48,171 nt of DNA from an uncultured Arthrobacter sp. (lineage in GTDB: Bacteria > Actinomycetota > Actinomycetes > Actinomycetales > Micrococcaceae): contig NZ_CANLXP010000001.1 in assembly GCF_947495145.1 (NCBI RefSeq), positions 1 through 48,171 of the forward strand, written 5' to 3'. Each line of letters begins with the position of its first letter. Position 1 is the stretch's first letter. A model generated the notes under the pieces. That model searched no databases. It saw only the letters and a list, made by a program, of their open reading frames with translations, and was not told the DNA's origin. The translations under genes and the position numbers were made by a program. This document shows, in pieces, positions 32,182-40,633 of the stretch.

Positions 32182-33621
32182 ATGGCGAACGAGAAGAACC
32201 CGGCAGCATCGTCCACGGATGAGGGCGGAGCACCGCAGGAGTCCGGCGAGGCCGTAAGCACCCACGGCCAGCCCGCCGTTGAGGTTTCCCCGAACGGGGC
32301 CGCCCCGGCGGGGCCGGATGAGTTACCAGCAGCCGAGAACCCGGACGCGGCGCCGGAAGTCGGCGGCGAGTACACGCTGAGCTCCGAGGCTGACGGGAAG
32401 GACGACGGCGGTATGCCGGGCAGCGCCGATCTGTCCGGTCCTGCCGTGGTCCAGGCTCCGCTCCCGGACCGCCTGCCGCACATCGGTGTCACGCCCGCCA
32501 CAAACGGTCAGCGCCCCGGCCAGCATCCCACCGACTCGTCCGATCTCACGCTGGCAGACAGCGACATCCGGCTCGCGGATGATGAGGAGGCGAGAGGTTG
32601 GATGCCTTCAGCCGGCCGCTCGACTGAGGTACCTCAGACACCGCAGACATCGACTCCGACAGCTGCCGACCGAAGCGCCCGCCGCGTCAAGGAAGAAGGC
32701 CCTGAGCCGGCGTCGTCCCTGACAGCGGATCGGCTCCTGACTTCGCAGCAGCGCGCACCCATCGGGGGCTGGCGTCTGTGGCTGTACAAGGCGAGCTTTG
32801 GTTACCTGAACCTTGGCGATTCCGACGCGGTCCGTATCCGTCGCTCACTTGAGCATCGGGTGAGCGTCCGGCTGGGGGAACGGACCCGCTACGTCCCGGT
32901 CCTGTCCCGCAAAGGCGGAGTCGGCAAGACAACCGTGACCACCCTGCTGGGGATGGCGCTGGCAGACATCCGCGAGGACCGGATCATCGCCATGGACGCC
33001 AATCCCGATCGTGGAACCCTCTCGGACCGTTCACCCGGCAAAGCCGACTTCACCGCCCGCCAGCTGGTGCAGAACCGGTTCATGGTGGACTCCTTCGCGC
33101 AGCTGTCCAGCTACGTGGCCCGTGAAGGGTCCCGGCTTCACGTTCTTGCTTCGGACACGGACCCGGCCATCGCCCAGGCCTTCGATGACGCTGACTACCG
33201 CGCCGTCACCGACATTCTCGGCCGGTACTACTCGATTGTTCTCACCGACTCCGGCACCGGCATGGTGCACTCCGTTATGAAGGGCACCCTGGAGAAAGCC
33301 GACGCCGTTGTACTCGTTTCCGGAGGCAGTGTGGACGAGGCGCGACTCGCGTCGGAGACGCTCTCCTGGCTTGAAGCGCACGGCCGGCATGATCTGGTGG
33401 CGAAAGCGATCGTTGTCGTCAATATGTCTTCGGGGAACCGCACCGAGGTCAACGTCAATGAGATCGAGGAACACTTCCGTTCACGGGTCAGCACCGTGGT
33501 GCGCATCCCTTATGACCGGCACCTCGCCGAAGGTTCCCGGGTGGACCTCGCAAAGCTACAGCCGAAAACCCGTGACGCCGTCGTTGAGCTCGCTGCGCTC
33601 GTCGTCGACCAGCTTCACTGA
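32182..33621 (+). CDS. MinD/ParA-like ATPase with long disordered N-terminus
   Basis: A 479-residue protein. Residues 1-180 are Pro/Ala/Asp/Glu-rich and disordered. A short segment, WRLWLYKASFGYLNLGDSDA (about 198-217), precedes the ATPase fold. Walker A is SRKGGVGKTT (242-251), the switch is MDANPDRGTLSDR, and the Walker B equivalent is IVLTDSGTGMVHS. The Cys/Pro-type Walker B of ParA is replaced, as in the EspI-like and other MinD-type ATPases found near type VII secretion. No ESX genes are in the window. GAGGAATC precedes ATG 32182. The mycothione reductase GTG follows its stop by 3 bases, so they share an mRNA. The function is unknown. Confidence 0.82.
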   Translation: MANEKNPAASSTDEGGAPQESGEAVSTHGQPAVEVSPNGAAPAGPDELPAAENPDAAPEVGGEYTLSSEADGKDDGGMPGSADLSGPAVVQAPLPDRLPHIGVTPATNGQRPGQHPTDSSDLTLADSDIRLADDEEARGWMPSAGRSTEVPQTPQTSTPTAADRSARRVKEEGPEPASSLTADRLLTSQQRAPIGGWRLWLYKASFGYLNLGDSDAVRIRRSLEHRVSVRLGERTRYVPVLSRKGGVGKTTVTTLLGMALADIREDRIIAMDANPDRGTLSDRSPGKADFTARQLVQNRFMVDSFAQLSSYVAREGSRLHVLASDTDPAIAQAFDDADYRAVTDILGRYYSIVLTDSGTGMVHSVMKGTLEKADAVVLVSGGSVDEARLASETLSWLEAHGRHDLVAKAIVVVNMSSGNRTEVNVNEIEEHFRSRVSTVVRIPYDRHLAEGSRVDLAKLQPKTRDAVVELAALVVDQLH

Positions 33622-33624
33622 TCC

Positions 33625-35037
33625 GTGACGCACTACGACCTCGCGATCATTGGTTCGGGCTCCGGGAACACTCTCGTCACGCCCGAATGGGATGACAAAA
33701 AGATCGCAATCATCGAGGGCGGGACGTTCGGCGGAACTTGCCTGAATGTGGGCTGTATTCCAACCAAGATGCTCGTTCACCCAGCGGAACTTGCCCGCGC
33801 AGCCGACGATGCCGGCCGGCTGGGTGTCGACCTGCAGCACACCGGGACACGCTGGACGGAACTGCGGGACCGCATCTTCACCCGCATTGACAGCATCTCC
33901 GAAGCGGGGCGGGTGTACCGGGCGGACGAGCTTGAGCGCGTGGACCTCTTCGAGGACGACGTCCGTTTCAGCGATGACCGCACCCTACTCACGACAACCG
34001 GCGCGGAAATTACAGCCGATCAGGTGGTAATAGCGGCCGGCTCACGCGCAGTGGTGCCGGATATCCCCGGACTCGACCTCCCGCAGGTGCACACGTCCGA
34101 TACCGTCATGCGGCTGAGCGAACAGCCCAGGCGGATGCTGATCATCGGCGGCGGTTACATTGCCGCTGAGTTTGCGCACATCTTCTCTTCGTTAGGCACC
34201 GAGGTCACTCTTGCCGTGCGGTCGGGCCAGATGCTGCGGTCCCTGGACGACACTGTGTCCGAACGCTTCACCGAGAGCGCGCGGTCGCAGTGGAACGTGC
34301 TGACCGAACACCAGGTGAGCAGACTGGACAGCAACGCCGACGGCTCGGTCACCGCCGCCCTGGCCGGGCCAGATGGAACGCAGCTGCAGGTGAGAGCCGA
34401 CGTCGTTCTCGTTGCGACCGGACGAATGCCGAACAGCGACCGTGTGGGCGCGGCTGCGGCCGGGTTTGATTTGACCGACGACGGCAGGGTTGCGGTTGAT
34501 GCTTTCCAGCGGGTGTTGCGGAAAGGCGAGCCGGTACCGGGCGTGTGGGCGCTTGGAGATATCTCGAGCCCTTTCCAGCTCAAGCACGTTGCCAATCATG
34601 AAGCCCGCGTCGTTTCCCACAATCTGCTTCACCCGGACGAACTGCACGCCAGCGACCACCGCTATGTCCCCGCGGCTGTCTTTACCCGGCCGCAGATCGC
34701 GACGGTCGGCCTGACGGAGGAACAGGCGCTGGAACGAGCGGAAAAGACCGGTTCACGCGTTGCAGTAGCGGTCCAGCAATACGGCTCAACGGCGTACGGC
34801 TGGGCCATGGAGGACACCACCGGGATGGTGAAAGTTATCGCGGAGGAAGACAGCGGGATTATTCTCGGCGCCCACATCATGGGGCACGAAGCCTCCAACC
34901 TGATCCAGCCAATCATTCAGGCCATGCACTTCGGGCTGGATGCGTTCACCATGGCGCGCGGCCAATACTGGATCCACCCTGCACTCAGCGAGGTGGTGGA
35001 GAACGCCCTGCTCTCGCTGAAGGCGCCCTCCACCTGA
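33625..35037 (+). CDS. mtr: Mycothione reductase
   Basis: A 470-residue FAD-dependent disulfide reductase that uses NADPH to reduce mycothiol disulfide, the actinobacterial counterpart of glutathione reductase. FAD is bound by AIIGSGSGN, a Mtr-typical variant of GxGxxG. The redox disulfide is Cys39/Cys44 in GGTCLNVGCIPTKM. NADPH is bound at LIIGGGYIAAEFAH, and the C-terminal His-Glu dyad is in HPALSEVVENAL. This distinguishes it from dihydrolipoamide dehydrogenase. GTG 33625 is only 3 bases after the ATPase stop. It supports an actinobacterial host. Confidence 0.94.
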   Translation: MTHYDLAIIGSGSGNTLVTPEWDDKKIAIIEGGTFGGTCLNVGCIPTKMLVHPAELARAADDAGRLGVDLQHTGTRWTELRDRIFTRIDSISEAGRVYRADELERVDLFEDDVRFSDDRTLLTTTGAEITADQVVIAAGSRAVVPDIPGLDLPQVHTSDTVMRLSEQPRRMLIIGGGYIAAEFAHIFSSLGTEVTLAVRSGQMLRSLDDTVSERFTESARSQWNVLTEHQVSRLDSNADGSVTAALAGPDGTQLQVRADVVLVATGRMPNSDRVGAAAAGFDLTDDGRVAVDAFQRVLRKGEPVPGVWALGDISSPFQLKHVANHEARVVSHNLLHPDELHASDHRYVPAAVFTRPQIATVGLTEEQALERAEKTGSRVAVAVQQYGSTAYGWAMEDTTGMVKVIAEEDSGIILGAHIMGHEASNLIQPIIQAMHFGLDAFTMARGQYWIHPALSEVVENALLSLKAPST

Positions 35038-35106
35038 TTCCGAACACCTGATCTTGAATCCGGACCCTTGATCCCGGACGCGGGACCCGCGGCGGAAACC
35101 CGTTGC

Positions 35107-36927
35107 TTAGCCGGCCTGTTGCACGCGAGGCTGTGAATAAATCTCCTCGACCACGGTGGAGTAGTCCGAAAGCACCTGTGCGCGCTTGATCTTCATGGAC
35201 GGCGTCAGATGCCCGCTTGCCTCTGTGAAGTCCCGCTCGACGACGCGGAAGACCTTGATCGCCTCCGCCTGGGAGACCGACTCGTTCGCTGAATCCACCA
35301 GTGCCTGGATTTCGGCCTGGACCGCCGGGTGACGGGCCGCTTCGGCCATCGTGGTGGCCGCGGGAAGGTCATGCCGCTCGAGCCAGCCGGGTAGCGCTTC
35401 CTCATCCAGGGTGATCAGCGCCGAGATGAACGGCCGTTGGTCCCCGACGACAACGCACTGGGACACGAGGGCGTTCGCGCGGATGGTGTCCTCCAGCTGT
35501 GCCGGAATGACGTTCTTGCCGCTGGCCGTTACGATGATTTCCTTCTTGCGGCCGGTGATGCTCAGGAAGCCGTCCTCGTCCAGCTGACCAATGTCGCCGG
35601 TGTGGAACCAGCCGTCAGTGAAGGCTTCCTCAGTGAGATCGGGGCGCTTGAAGTAGCCCTTCAGCACACACACACCCTTGGCGAGGATCTCGCCGTCGTC
35701 AGCGATCTTGACTGCATTGCCGGGCAGCGGCGCACCCACGGTGCCGATCTTGATTCTCTGCGGCGTGCTCACAGAAATCGGTGCGGTGGTTTCGGTCAAC
35801 CCGTACCCCTCGAGCACCATCAGGCCAATGCCATGGAAGAAGTGACCCAGGCGGTCGCCCAGAGGTGCGCCGCCGGACACGGCGTGCTGCACCCTGCCTC
35901 CCATGGCTGTCCGGATCTTGCCGTAGAGCAGCTTGTCGAAGATGGCGTGCTTCACCTTCAAGCCGAGACCCACCTTGCCGGCCTGCTCAGCCTTGGACCA
36001 GGCGATTGCCACGTCGGCACCGGCATGGAAGATTTTCCCCTTGCCGTTGTCTTCGGCCTTGAGCATCGAGTTGTTGTAGACCTTCTCGAAAACGCGCGGT
36101 ACGGCAAGAATAAAGGTCGGCTTGTAACTCTGCAGATCCGGAAGCAGGTTCTTCACATCCGGGGTGTGCGCTACAGTGGCGCCTGCTGCGACGCAAAGCA
36201 CGGAGATGAAGCGCGCGAAGACATGCGCCAGGGGGAGGAACATGATGGTCTGTGCACCCTCATGCGCCACTTCGGGCAGTGCAGCCGCGGCGTTTTCCGA
36301 CAGTTCGACGAAGTTGCCATGGGTCAGTTCGCAGCCTTTCGGCTTCCCGGTTGTCCCCGAGGTGTAGATGATGGTTGCCACATCATGCAGGCCTGCGATC
36401 AAACGGCGCTCCTCGAGCGCTGCGTCTTCGATGCCGGTTCCGGCCTCCCGCAGTGCGTCTAGCCCACCGCCGTCGAACTGCCAGGCGTCGCGGAAGAAAT
36501 CGAGGTTCTCCGAGGAGACAGCCTGGCGGACCACATTCTCGTGCCGGGCGGATTCAACGAAGGCAACGACAGCGCCCGAGTCGCCGAGAATCCAGGCAAC
36601 CTGGGATGGGGAGGAGGTTTCATAGATGGGAACGGATACCGCGCCTGCAAACCAGACAGCAAAGTCGACCAGCGCCCACTCATAGCGTGTGCGCGCCATG
36701 ATCGCTACGCGGTCGCCGGCTCCCACGCCTGAAGCCATCAAACCCTTGGCGATCCTGCGGACATCGGCGAGGAAATCCGTCGCGCGGATATCGGACCACT
36801 GCCCGGAGGCATCCTTGGTGGCAAAAAGGGCAGGATTGCTGGCCTTTTCGGCCTGCTTGACCACCAGGTGGGTGGTGTTGTTGTCCCGCGGGACCTGCAC
36901 TTTGACCGGAACGCTGAATTCGCGCAC
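35107..36927 (-). CDS. Long-chain acyl-CoA synthetase (FadD15-like)
   Basis: A 606-residue AMP-forming ligase that activates long-chain fatty acids to acyl-CoA. The ATP-binding motif is IIYTSGTTGKPKGCELTHGN. Others are GYGLTETTAPISV, the DGWFHTGDIGQLD motif and GRKKEIIVTASGKNVIP near the C-terminal hinge. Gene order relative to plsC, aroG and pknL matches the mycobacterial fadD15 neighbourhood. The GTG at 36927 has AAGGAG eight bases upstream. There is no clear membrane segment, so it is a cytoplasmic or peripheral enzyme. It converges on mycothione reductase and is divergent from the sugar kinase gene. Confidence 0.93.
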   Translation of the reverse strand: MREFSVPVKVQVPRDNNTTHLVVKQAEKASNPALFATKDASGQWSDIRATDFLADVRRIAKGLMASGVGAGDRVAIMARTRYEWALVDFAVWFAGAVSVPIYETSSPSQVAWILGDSGAVVAFVESARHENVVRQAVSSENLDFFRDAWQFDGGGLDALREAGTGIEDAALEERRLIAGLHDVATIIYTSGTTGKPKGCELTHGNFVELSENAAAALPEVAHEGAQTIMFLPLAHVFARFISVLCVAAGATVAHTPDVKNLLPDLQSYKPTFILAVPRVFEKVYNNSMLKAEDNGKGKIFHAGADVAIAWSKAEQAGKVGLGLKVKHAIFDKLLYGKIRTAMGGRVQHAVSGGAPLGDRLGHFFHGIGLMVLEGYGLTETTAPISVSTPQRIKIGTVGAPLPGNAVKIADDGEILAKGVCVLKGYFKRPDLTEEAFTDGWFHTGDIGQLDEDGFLSITGRKKEIIVTASGKNVIPAQLEDTIRANALVSQCVVVGDQRPFISALITLDEEALPGWLERHDLPAATTMAEAARHPAVQAEIQALVDSANESVSQAEAIKVFRVVERDFTEASGHLTPSMKIKRAQVLSDYSTVVEEIYSQPRVQQAG

Positions 36928-37021
36928 GGGAATCTCCTTTGATCTTCGTCACATGCTGTGAGACGTCCCTAGCCTATAGCTTTTCCGGCAGCTCTTACTC
37001 TCAAGTAATGTACAAAACGGT

Positions 37022-37035
37022 AACGGTGAACCGTT
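37022..37035. promoter_or_regulatory. Inverted repeat upstream of ROK kinase
   Basis: AACGGT-GA-ACCGTT, preceded directly by another ACGGT copy (37016-37020), lies 48 bases before the kinase ATG and could be an operator. No promoter could be fixed. Confidence 0.35.
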
Positions 37036-37082
37036 GCCTCAGGGCGGCGCAGTTCCAGAACGACGGCGGGAGGCCGGCACCC

Positions 37083-38228
37083 ATGCAGGTGGAACCCGAA
37101 GAGGGCGCGCCGGCGGGCGGTATACGCCATCCGCCGGGCACCCGCCGGCCGCTCCGCGGCGCTGCAAGCTCGGGCTCGAAGGCCAGGCCCATACGCGCCC
37201 GGGGTCTCGCGATCGGGATAGACATCGGTGGCACAAAAGTGGCTGCCGGCGTCGTCGATCCCTACGGCAGCATCATCGCCTCCGCGCGAAGGGAAACCCC
37301 CGGCCAGGACCCACGTGCCGTTGAAGCGGTCATCGTGGACCTCGTACGTGAGCTGGGACGCGGACGCCGCATCCGATCTGTGGGCATCGGCGCCGCCGGG
37401 TGGATGGATCTGACCAATGGAACCGTGCTGTTCAGTCCTCACCTTGCCTGGCGCAACGAGCCCATCAGGACGAACCTCGAGAAGGCCCTGCGCCGTCGCG
37501 TTACCGTCCTCAACGATGCTGATGCTGCCGCCTGGGCCGAATGGCGTTTTGGAACAGGGCGCGGGGAGCCGCGGCTGGTCCTCATAACGCTTGGAACCGG
37601 AATCGGCGGCGCGATGATCATGGACGGCGTGCTGGAGCGCGGCCGTCATGGGGTAGCGGGGGAGTTCGGTCACCAGATCCTGGTTCCGAACGGGCACCGC
37701 TGTGAGTGCGGCAACCGCGGCTGCTGGGAGCAGTATGCCTCGGGCAATGCGCTTGGCCGCGAGGCACGGGAGCTGGCGAGGGCGAACTCCCCGGTGGCGC
37801 AGACCCTGCTGCAGGAGGTGGATGGCGACGTCGACGCCATCACGGGGACGGTGGTCACCCGCCTCGCGCTGCAGGGTGACCCGGTGTGCCGGGAGCTGAT
37901 TGACGACGTCGGCCAATGGCTTGGGCTCGGCCTCGCGAACCTCGCGGCCGCGCTGGACCCGGGTACGTTCGTCATCGGCGGGGGACTCGGCGCGGCCGGT
38001 CAACTCCTGATCGATCCGGCCCGGCGGGCATTCCAACGCAACCTGACCGGACGCGGCTTCCGGCCGGCGGCAAACATCGCCTCGGCGGCGCTGGGGGCGG
38101 ATGCAGGGCTGGTCGGCGCGGCCGACCTTTCGCGTATCCGGTACCGGCCACTGCTTGGCAGGCCCTACGGCACAGCGCAGCCGGAGCGTTTCAGTGAGCG
38201 GCGCCGGACGGGAAGGCTCGGAGGCTAG
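37083..38228 (+). CDS. ROK-family sugar kinase (probable glucokinase)
   Basis: A 381-residue ROK kinase. The phosphate-binding motif is IGIDIGGTKVAAGVV (44-58). The catalytic aspartate is in VLNDADAAAWAEW, and the ROK zinc site is GHRCECGNRGCWEQYASG. LITLGTGIGGAMI is also present. It most resembles polyphosphate- or ATP-dependent glucokinases of actinobacteria, but other hexoses are possible. The start is ATG 37083 (MQVEPEEG), supported by GGGAGG; the frame stays open to 36939 without similarity. There is a 40-residue Pro/Arg-rich leader and a basic C-terminal tail, both longer than in most ROK kinases of about 310-320 residues. Its TAG overlaps the convergent gene's stop as CTAG. Confidence 0.9.
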   Translation: MQVEPEEGAPAGGIRHPPGTRRPLRGAASSGSKARPIRARGLAIGIDIGGTKVAAGVVDPYGSIIASARRETPGQDPRAVEAVIVDLVRELGRGRRIRSVGIGAAGWMDLTNGTVLFSPHLAWRNEPIRTNLEKALRRRVTVLNDADAAAWAEWRFGTGRGEPRLVLITLGTGIGGAMIMDGVLERGRHGVAGEFGHQILVPNGHRCECGNRGCWEQYASGNALGREARELARANSPVAQTLLQEVDGDVDAITGTVVTRLALQGDPVCRELIDDVGQWLGLGLANLAAALDPGTFVIGGGLGAAGQLLIDPARRAFQRNLTGRGFRPAANIASAALGADAGLVGAADLSRIRYRPLLGRPYGTAQPERFSERRRTGRLGG

Positions 38229-38683
38229 ACTTCCGCGCCGTCGTCGTCGTAATCGCGGGTCTTCGGAAGGCGGAAGATCAGGAAAGTCACGCTTGCAATG
38301 AAAATCGCGACGATGCCCAGCATCACTGTGGTCGAGGCTGACCTCCAGAACATCGCGATGAGCATCAGCGCAATCGGTCCGCAGACCGCACCCAGCCAGG
38401 CCAGCACCACGAGGGGGTCGCCCACGCCAAGGGGCGGAGGTTCCGGCGGCAGGTAAGTGCCGCCGTCGTCGTGATCGTCTGCCTCGTAATCCCGGGGTCC
38501 GGCAGGAGCCTGCCCGGGCTGACCGTCGAAGATGGCCCGCACGCGCTCTTCTGCGGAGGGCACAGGGTCGGCAGCCTGCCGGGCGCGGATCTCACTGCTC
38601 GGCGTATCTTCCAACCGTGCCACAAGGTCCTGCCAGACGGCGTCGTCGGTGGAATCGTTAGGGTCCTGGGCTCGGGGACTCAT
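38225..38683 (-). CDS. Small two-helix membrane protein, unknown function
   Basis: A 152-residue protein. Residues 1-85 are charged and likely cytoplasmic (WQDLVARLEDTP, AEERVRAIFDGQPG) and are followed by a proline-rich link. Two membrane helices lie near 90-112 (PLVVLAWLGAVCGPIALMLI) and 116-137 (TTVMLGIVAIFIASVTFLIF), and the end is acidic. I do not recognise a named domain. Its ATG overlaps the esterase stop by 4 bases (ATGA), so they are co-translated and may work together at the membrane. Confidence 0.75.
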   Translation of the reverse strand: MSPRAQDPNDSTDDAVWQDLVARLEDTPSSEIRARQAADPVPSAEERVRAIFDGQPGQAPAGPRDYEADDHDDGGTYLPPEPPPLGVGDPLVVLAWLGAVCGPIALMLIAMFWRSASTTVMLGIVAIFIASVTFLIFRLPKTRDYDDDGAEV

Positions 38684-39444
38684 GCGCTGGTACCTGCCGT
38701 CACGTGCTCGATAAATGCTGTGGAGCGCTCGAAGATGAGCTCCTGATCGTGGTCCATGGTGGCCACGTGGTAGCTGTTCTCCAACCGTATTACCTCCAAG
38801 TGTGCGCTCCCGATGCGCTGCTGCAGAACTTCGAGGCTGCTTTCAGGCACAATTCTGTCCACATTGGAGCGGAACACCAGCGTGGGAGCGCTGACCTGGG
38901 GGAGCCGGTCGGTGGTGTCACGAAAGAGTTGTGAGAGCTGATGGACCGCCGCAACGGGCGTGCGCGCATAGGCACGCTCGTCCATGCCCTCTTTCCGAAT
39001 GTCGTTACCGATCGAGGGAACCGACTTCAGCAGGTATTTCAGTACAGCTACGTAACGCGCGCGCGGATCCGCGATAGTGAGGCCGGGATTCACAACGACG
39101 ACGCCGGCCACCTGCTCAAGCGCGGCCAGCCTCAGGGCAAGGGCACCGCCCATCGACAGGCCTGCCACCACCACCGCGTCGGTCTCCCGGGTCAATTCCT
39201 GATAAGCGGTTTCAACGCCCTCGTACCATCGCTGCCACGGCGTCCCCGCCAGTTCCTGCCAGGTAGTGCCATGGCCGGCAAGAAGTGGAAGCCGCACAGC
39301 GAACCCCTGCTCCGCCAAATGGCGAGCCCATCCGATCACGCTAGCGGGGGAACCGGTGAAGCCGTGGCTGAGGACAACCCCGATACGTGCGTTACTGCCT
39401 GAACCATTCGAAGAGAACGCTGAGAGTGCGGGATCGGCCGTCAT
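38680..39444 (-). CDS. Alpha/beta hydrolase, carboxylesterase / monoacylglycerol lipase type
   Basis: A 254-residue hydrolase similar in layout to Est30-type carboxylesterases. The oxyanion strand is VVLSHGFTGSP, the nucleophile is Ser97 in GLSMGG, the acid is Asp in RSNVDRIVP, and the His is in NSYHVATMDHD. No signal peptide is seen, so it acts inside the cell, probably on monoglycerides or short acyl esters. ATG 39444 (MTADPALS) is the conserved start; the long upstream extension to 39720 has no similarity. The neighbours plsC and fadD suggest lipid metabolism. It is co-translated with the small membrane protein. Confidence 0.85.
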   Translation of the reverse strand: MTADPALSAFSSNGSGSNARIGVVLSHGFTGSPASVIGWARHLAEQGFAVRLPLLAGHGTTWQELAGTPWQRWYEGVETAYQELTRETDAVVVAGLSMGGALALRLAALEQVAGVVVVNPGLTIADPRARYVAVLKYLLKSVPSIGNDIRKEGMDERAYARTPVAAVHQLSQLFRDTTDRLPQVSAPTLVFRSNVDRIVPESSLEVLQQRIGSAHLEVIRLENSYHVATMDHDQELIFERSTAFIEHVTAGTSA

Positions 39445-39597
39445 AATTTCAATGGTGTCACCGCTCTCGGCGTACTGCCAGTGACATCCCACACACCGAT
39501 CGCCCGTAGAGTAGTGTTCCAAGAAGCCCGTTTGCGGAACGCATGGTTTTTGCCTGTTTCCAGATAATCGGAACATCCACGCAGGAAGGCTGGCAGA

Positions 39598-40566
39598 GTG
39601 TTCTACTGGATCATGAAGCGGATCTTTATCGGTCCGCTTGTGAATCTCCTGTTCAGGCCATGGGTCAAGGGACTGGACAACATTCCGGCATCCGGTGCAG
39701 CTGTGATTGTGAGCAACCACCTGTCCTTCTCGGATTCCATCTTCCTTCCGCTGGCGGTACCGCGTCCGGTGGTCTTCCTCGCCAAATCCGAGTACTTCAC
39801 GGGCAAGGGCCTCAAAGGGAAGCTGACCGCTGCCTTCTTCCGACTGACCAACCAGCTGCCCATGGACCGCTCCGGCGGCGCCGCTTCCGCGACGTCCCTC
39901 TCTGCGGGCGAAGAGATACTGAAATCCGGTCAGCTGCTGGGCATCTATCCTGAGGGCACGCGCAGCCCTGACGGCCGGCTTTATCGAGGCAAGACCGGCG
40001 TCGCCAAGCTGATCCTCGCGACAGGGGTGCCGGTTATCCCGGTCGCCATGATCGGCACAGACAAGGTGCAGCCCATCGGGCGGCGCATACCGAATATCCG
40101 CCGCATCGGCATCATTGTGGGGGAGCCGATGGATTTCCGGCGCTACGCCGGAATGAGCGACGACCGCTTCATCCAGCGCTCAGTAACGGACGAAATCATG
40201 TACGCCCTGATGAGGCTTTCGGGTCAGGAATATGTCGACGTCTACGCGAGCAGCGTCAAGGAGCGCCTCGCCAGCGCAAAAACCGGCAAGAAGGCGGGAA
40301 AGCATCCTGAGCGGCCCGCCGATCCCTCCCGCCAGGCAGCGGTTCGACTGGAGGGTTCCCCTTCGGCAGACCCGATCTCGGCAGGCGTGCCTCCGCCGTC
40401 CTCGGACACGTCGCTGCCGCCCAGCACCGAGAGTCCGCTCCCGGGCGAAGTCCGCACTATCGGGCGCGAGACCGAAGAATCGGGCGATGAGGTGCCAACT
40501 GCTCCTTCCCGCCCCCGACGGACGCGGGCGAAGCACGACGGCGGTCCCAGCAGCCAGGCTATGTGA
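39598..40566 (+). CDS. 1-acyl-glycerol-3-phosphate acyltransferase, PlsC type
   Basis: A 322-residue membrane-associated acyltransferase that makes phosphatidic acid. The catalytic NHLSFSD (H-x4-D) is at residues 40-46. The lysophosphatidate-binding YPEGTRSPDG is near 117-126, and VPVIPVAMIG follows. A hydrophobic N-terminus (FYWIMKRIFIGPLVNLLF) is the likely membrane anchor. From about 225 the tail is disordered and Pro/Ser-rich, longer than typical, ending in basic residues. The GTG at 39598 (VFYWIMK) is used; gene order matches mycobacterial Rv2182c. It is divergent from the esterase. Confidence 0.92.
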   Translation: MFYWIMKRIFIGPLVNLLFRPWVKGLDNIPASGAAVIVSNHLSFSDSIFLPLAVPRPVVFLAKSEYFTGKGLKGKLTAAFFRLTNQLPMDRSGGAASATSLSAGEEILKSGQLLGIYPEGTRSPDGRLYRGKTGVAKLILATGVPVIPVAMIGTDKVQPIGRRIPNIRRIGIIVGEPMDFRRYAGMSDDRFIQRSVTDEIMYALMRLSGQEYVDVYASSVKERLASAKTGKKAGKHPERPADPSRQAAVRLEGSPSADPISAGVPPPSSDTSLPPSTESPLPGEVRTIGRETEESGDEVPTAPSRPRRTRAKHDGGPSSQAM

Positions 40567-40621
40567 CGATTCAGGCTTCGCTGGATGACGGGCGGAGTCC
40601 GTCGCCGACAGGTGTTGCCAT

Positions 40622-40627
40622 TAGGCT
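40622..40627 (+). promoter_or_regulatory. -10 element for leaderless DAHP synthase mRNA
   Basis: TAGGCT ends 6 bases before GTG 40634, and no Shine-Dalgarno exists. Transcription would begin at the start codon. Confidence 0.5.
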
Positions 40628-40633
40628 TAACCA

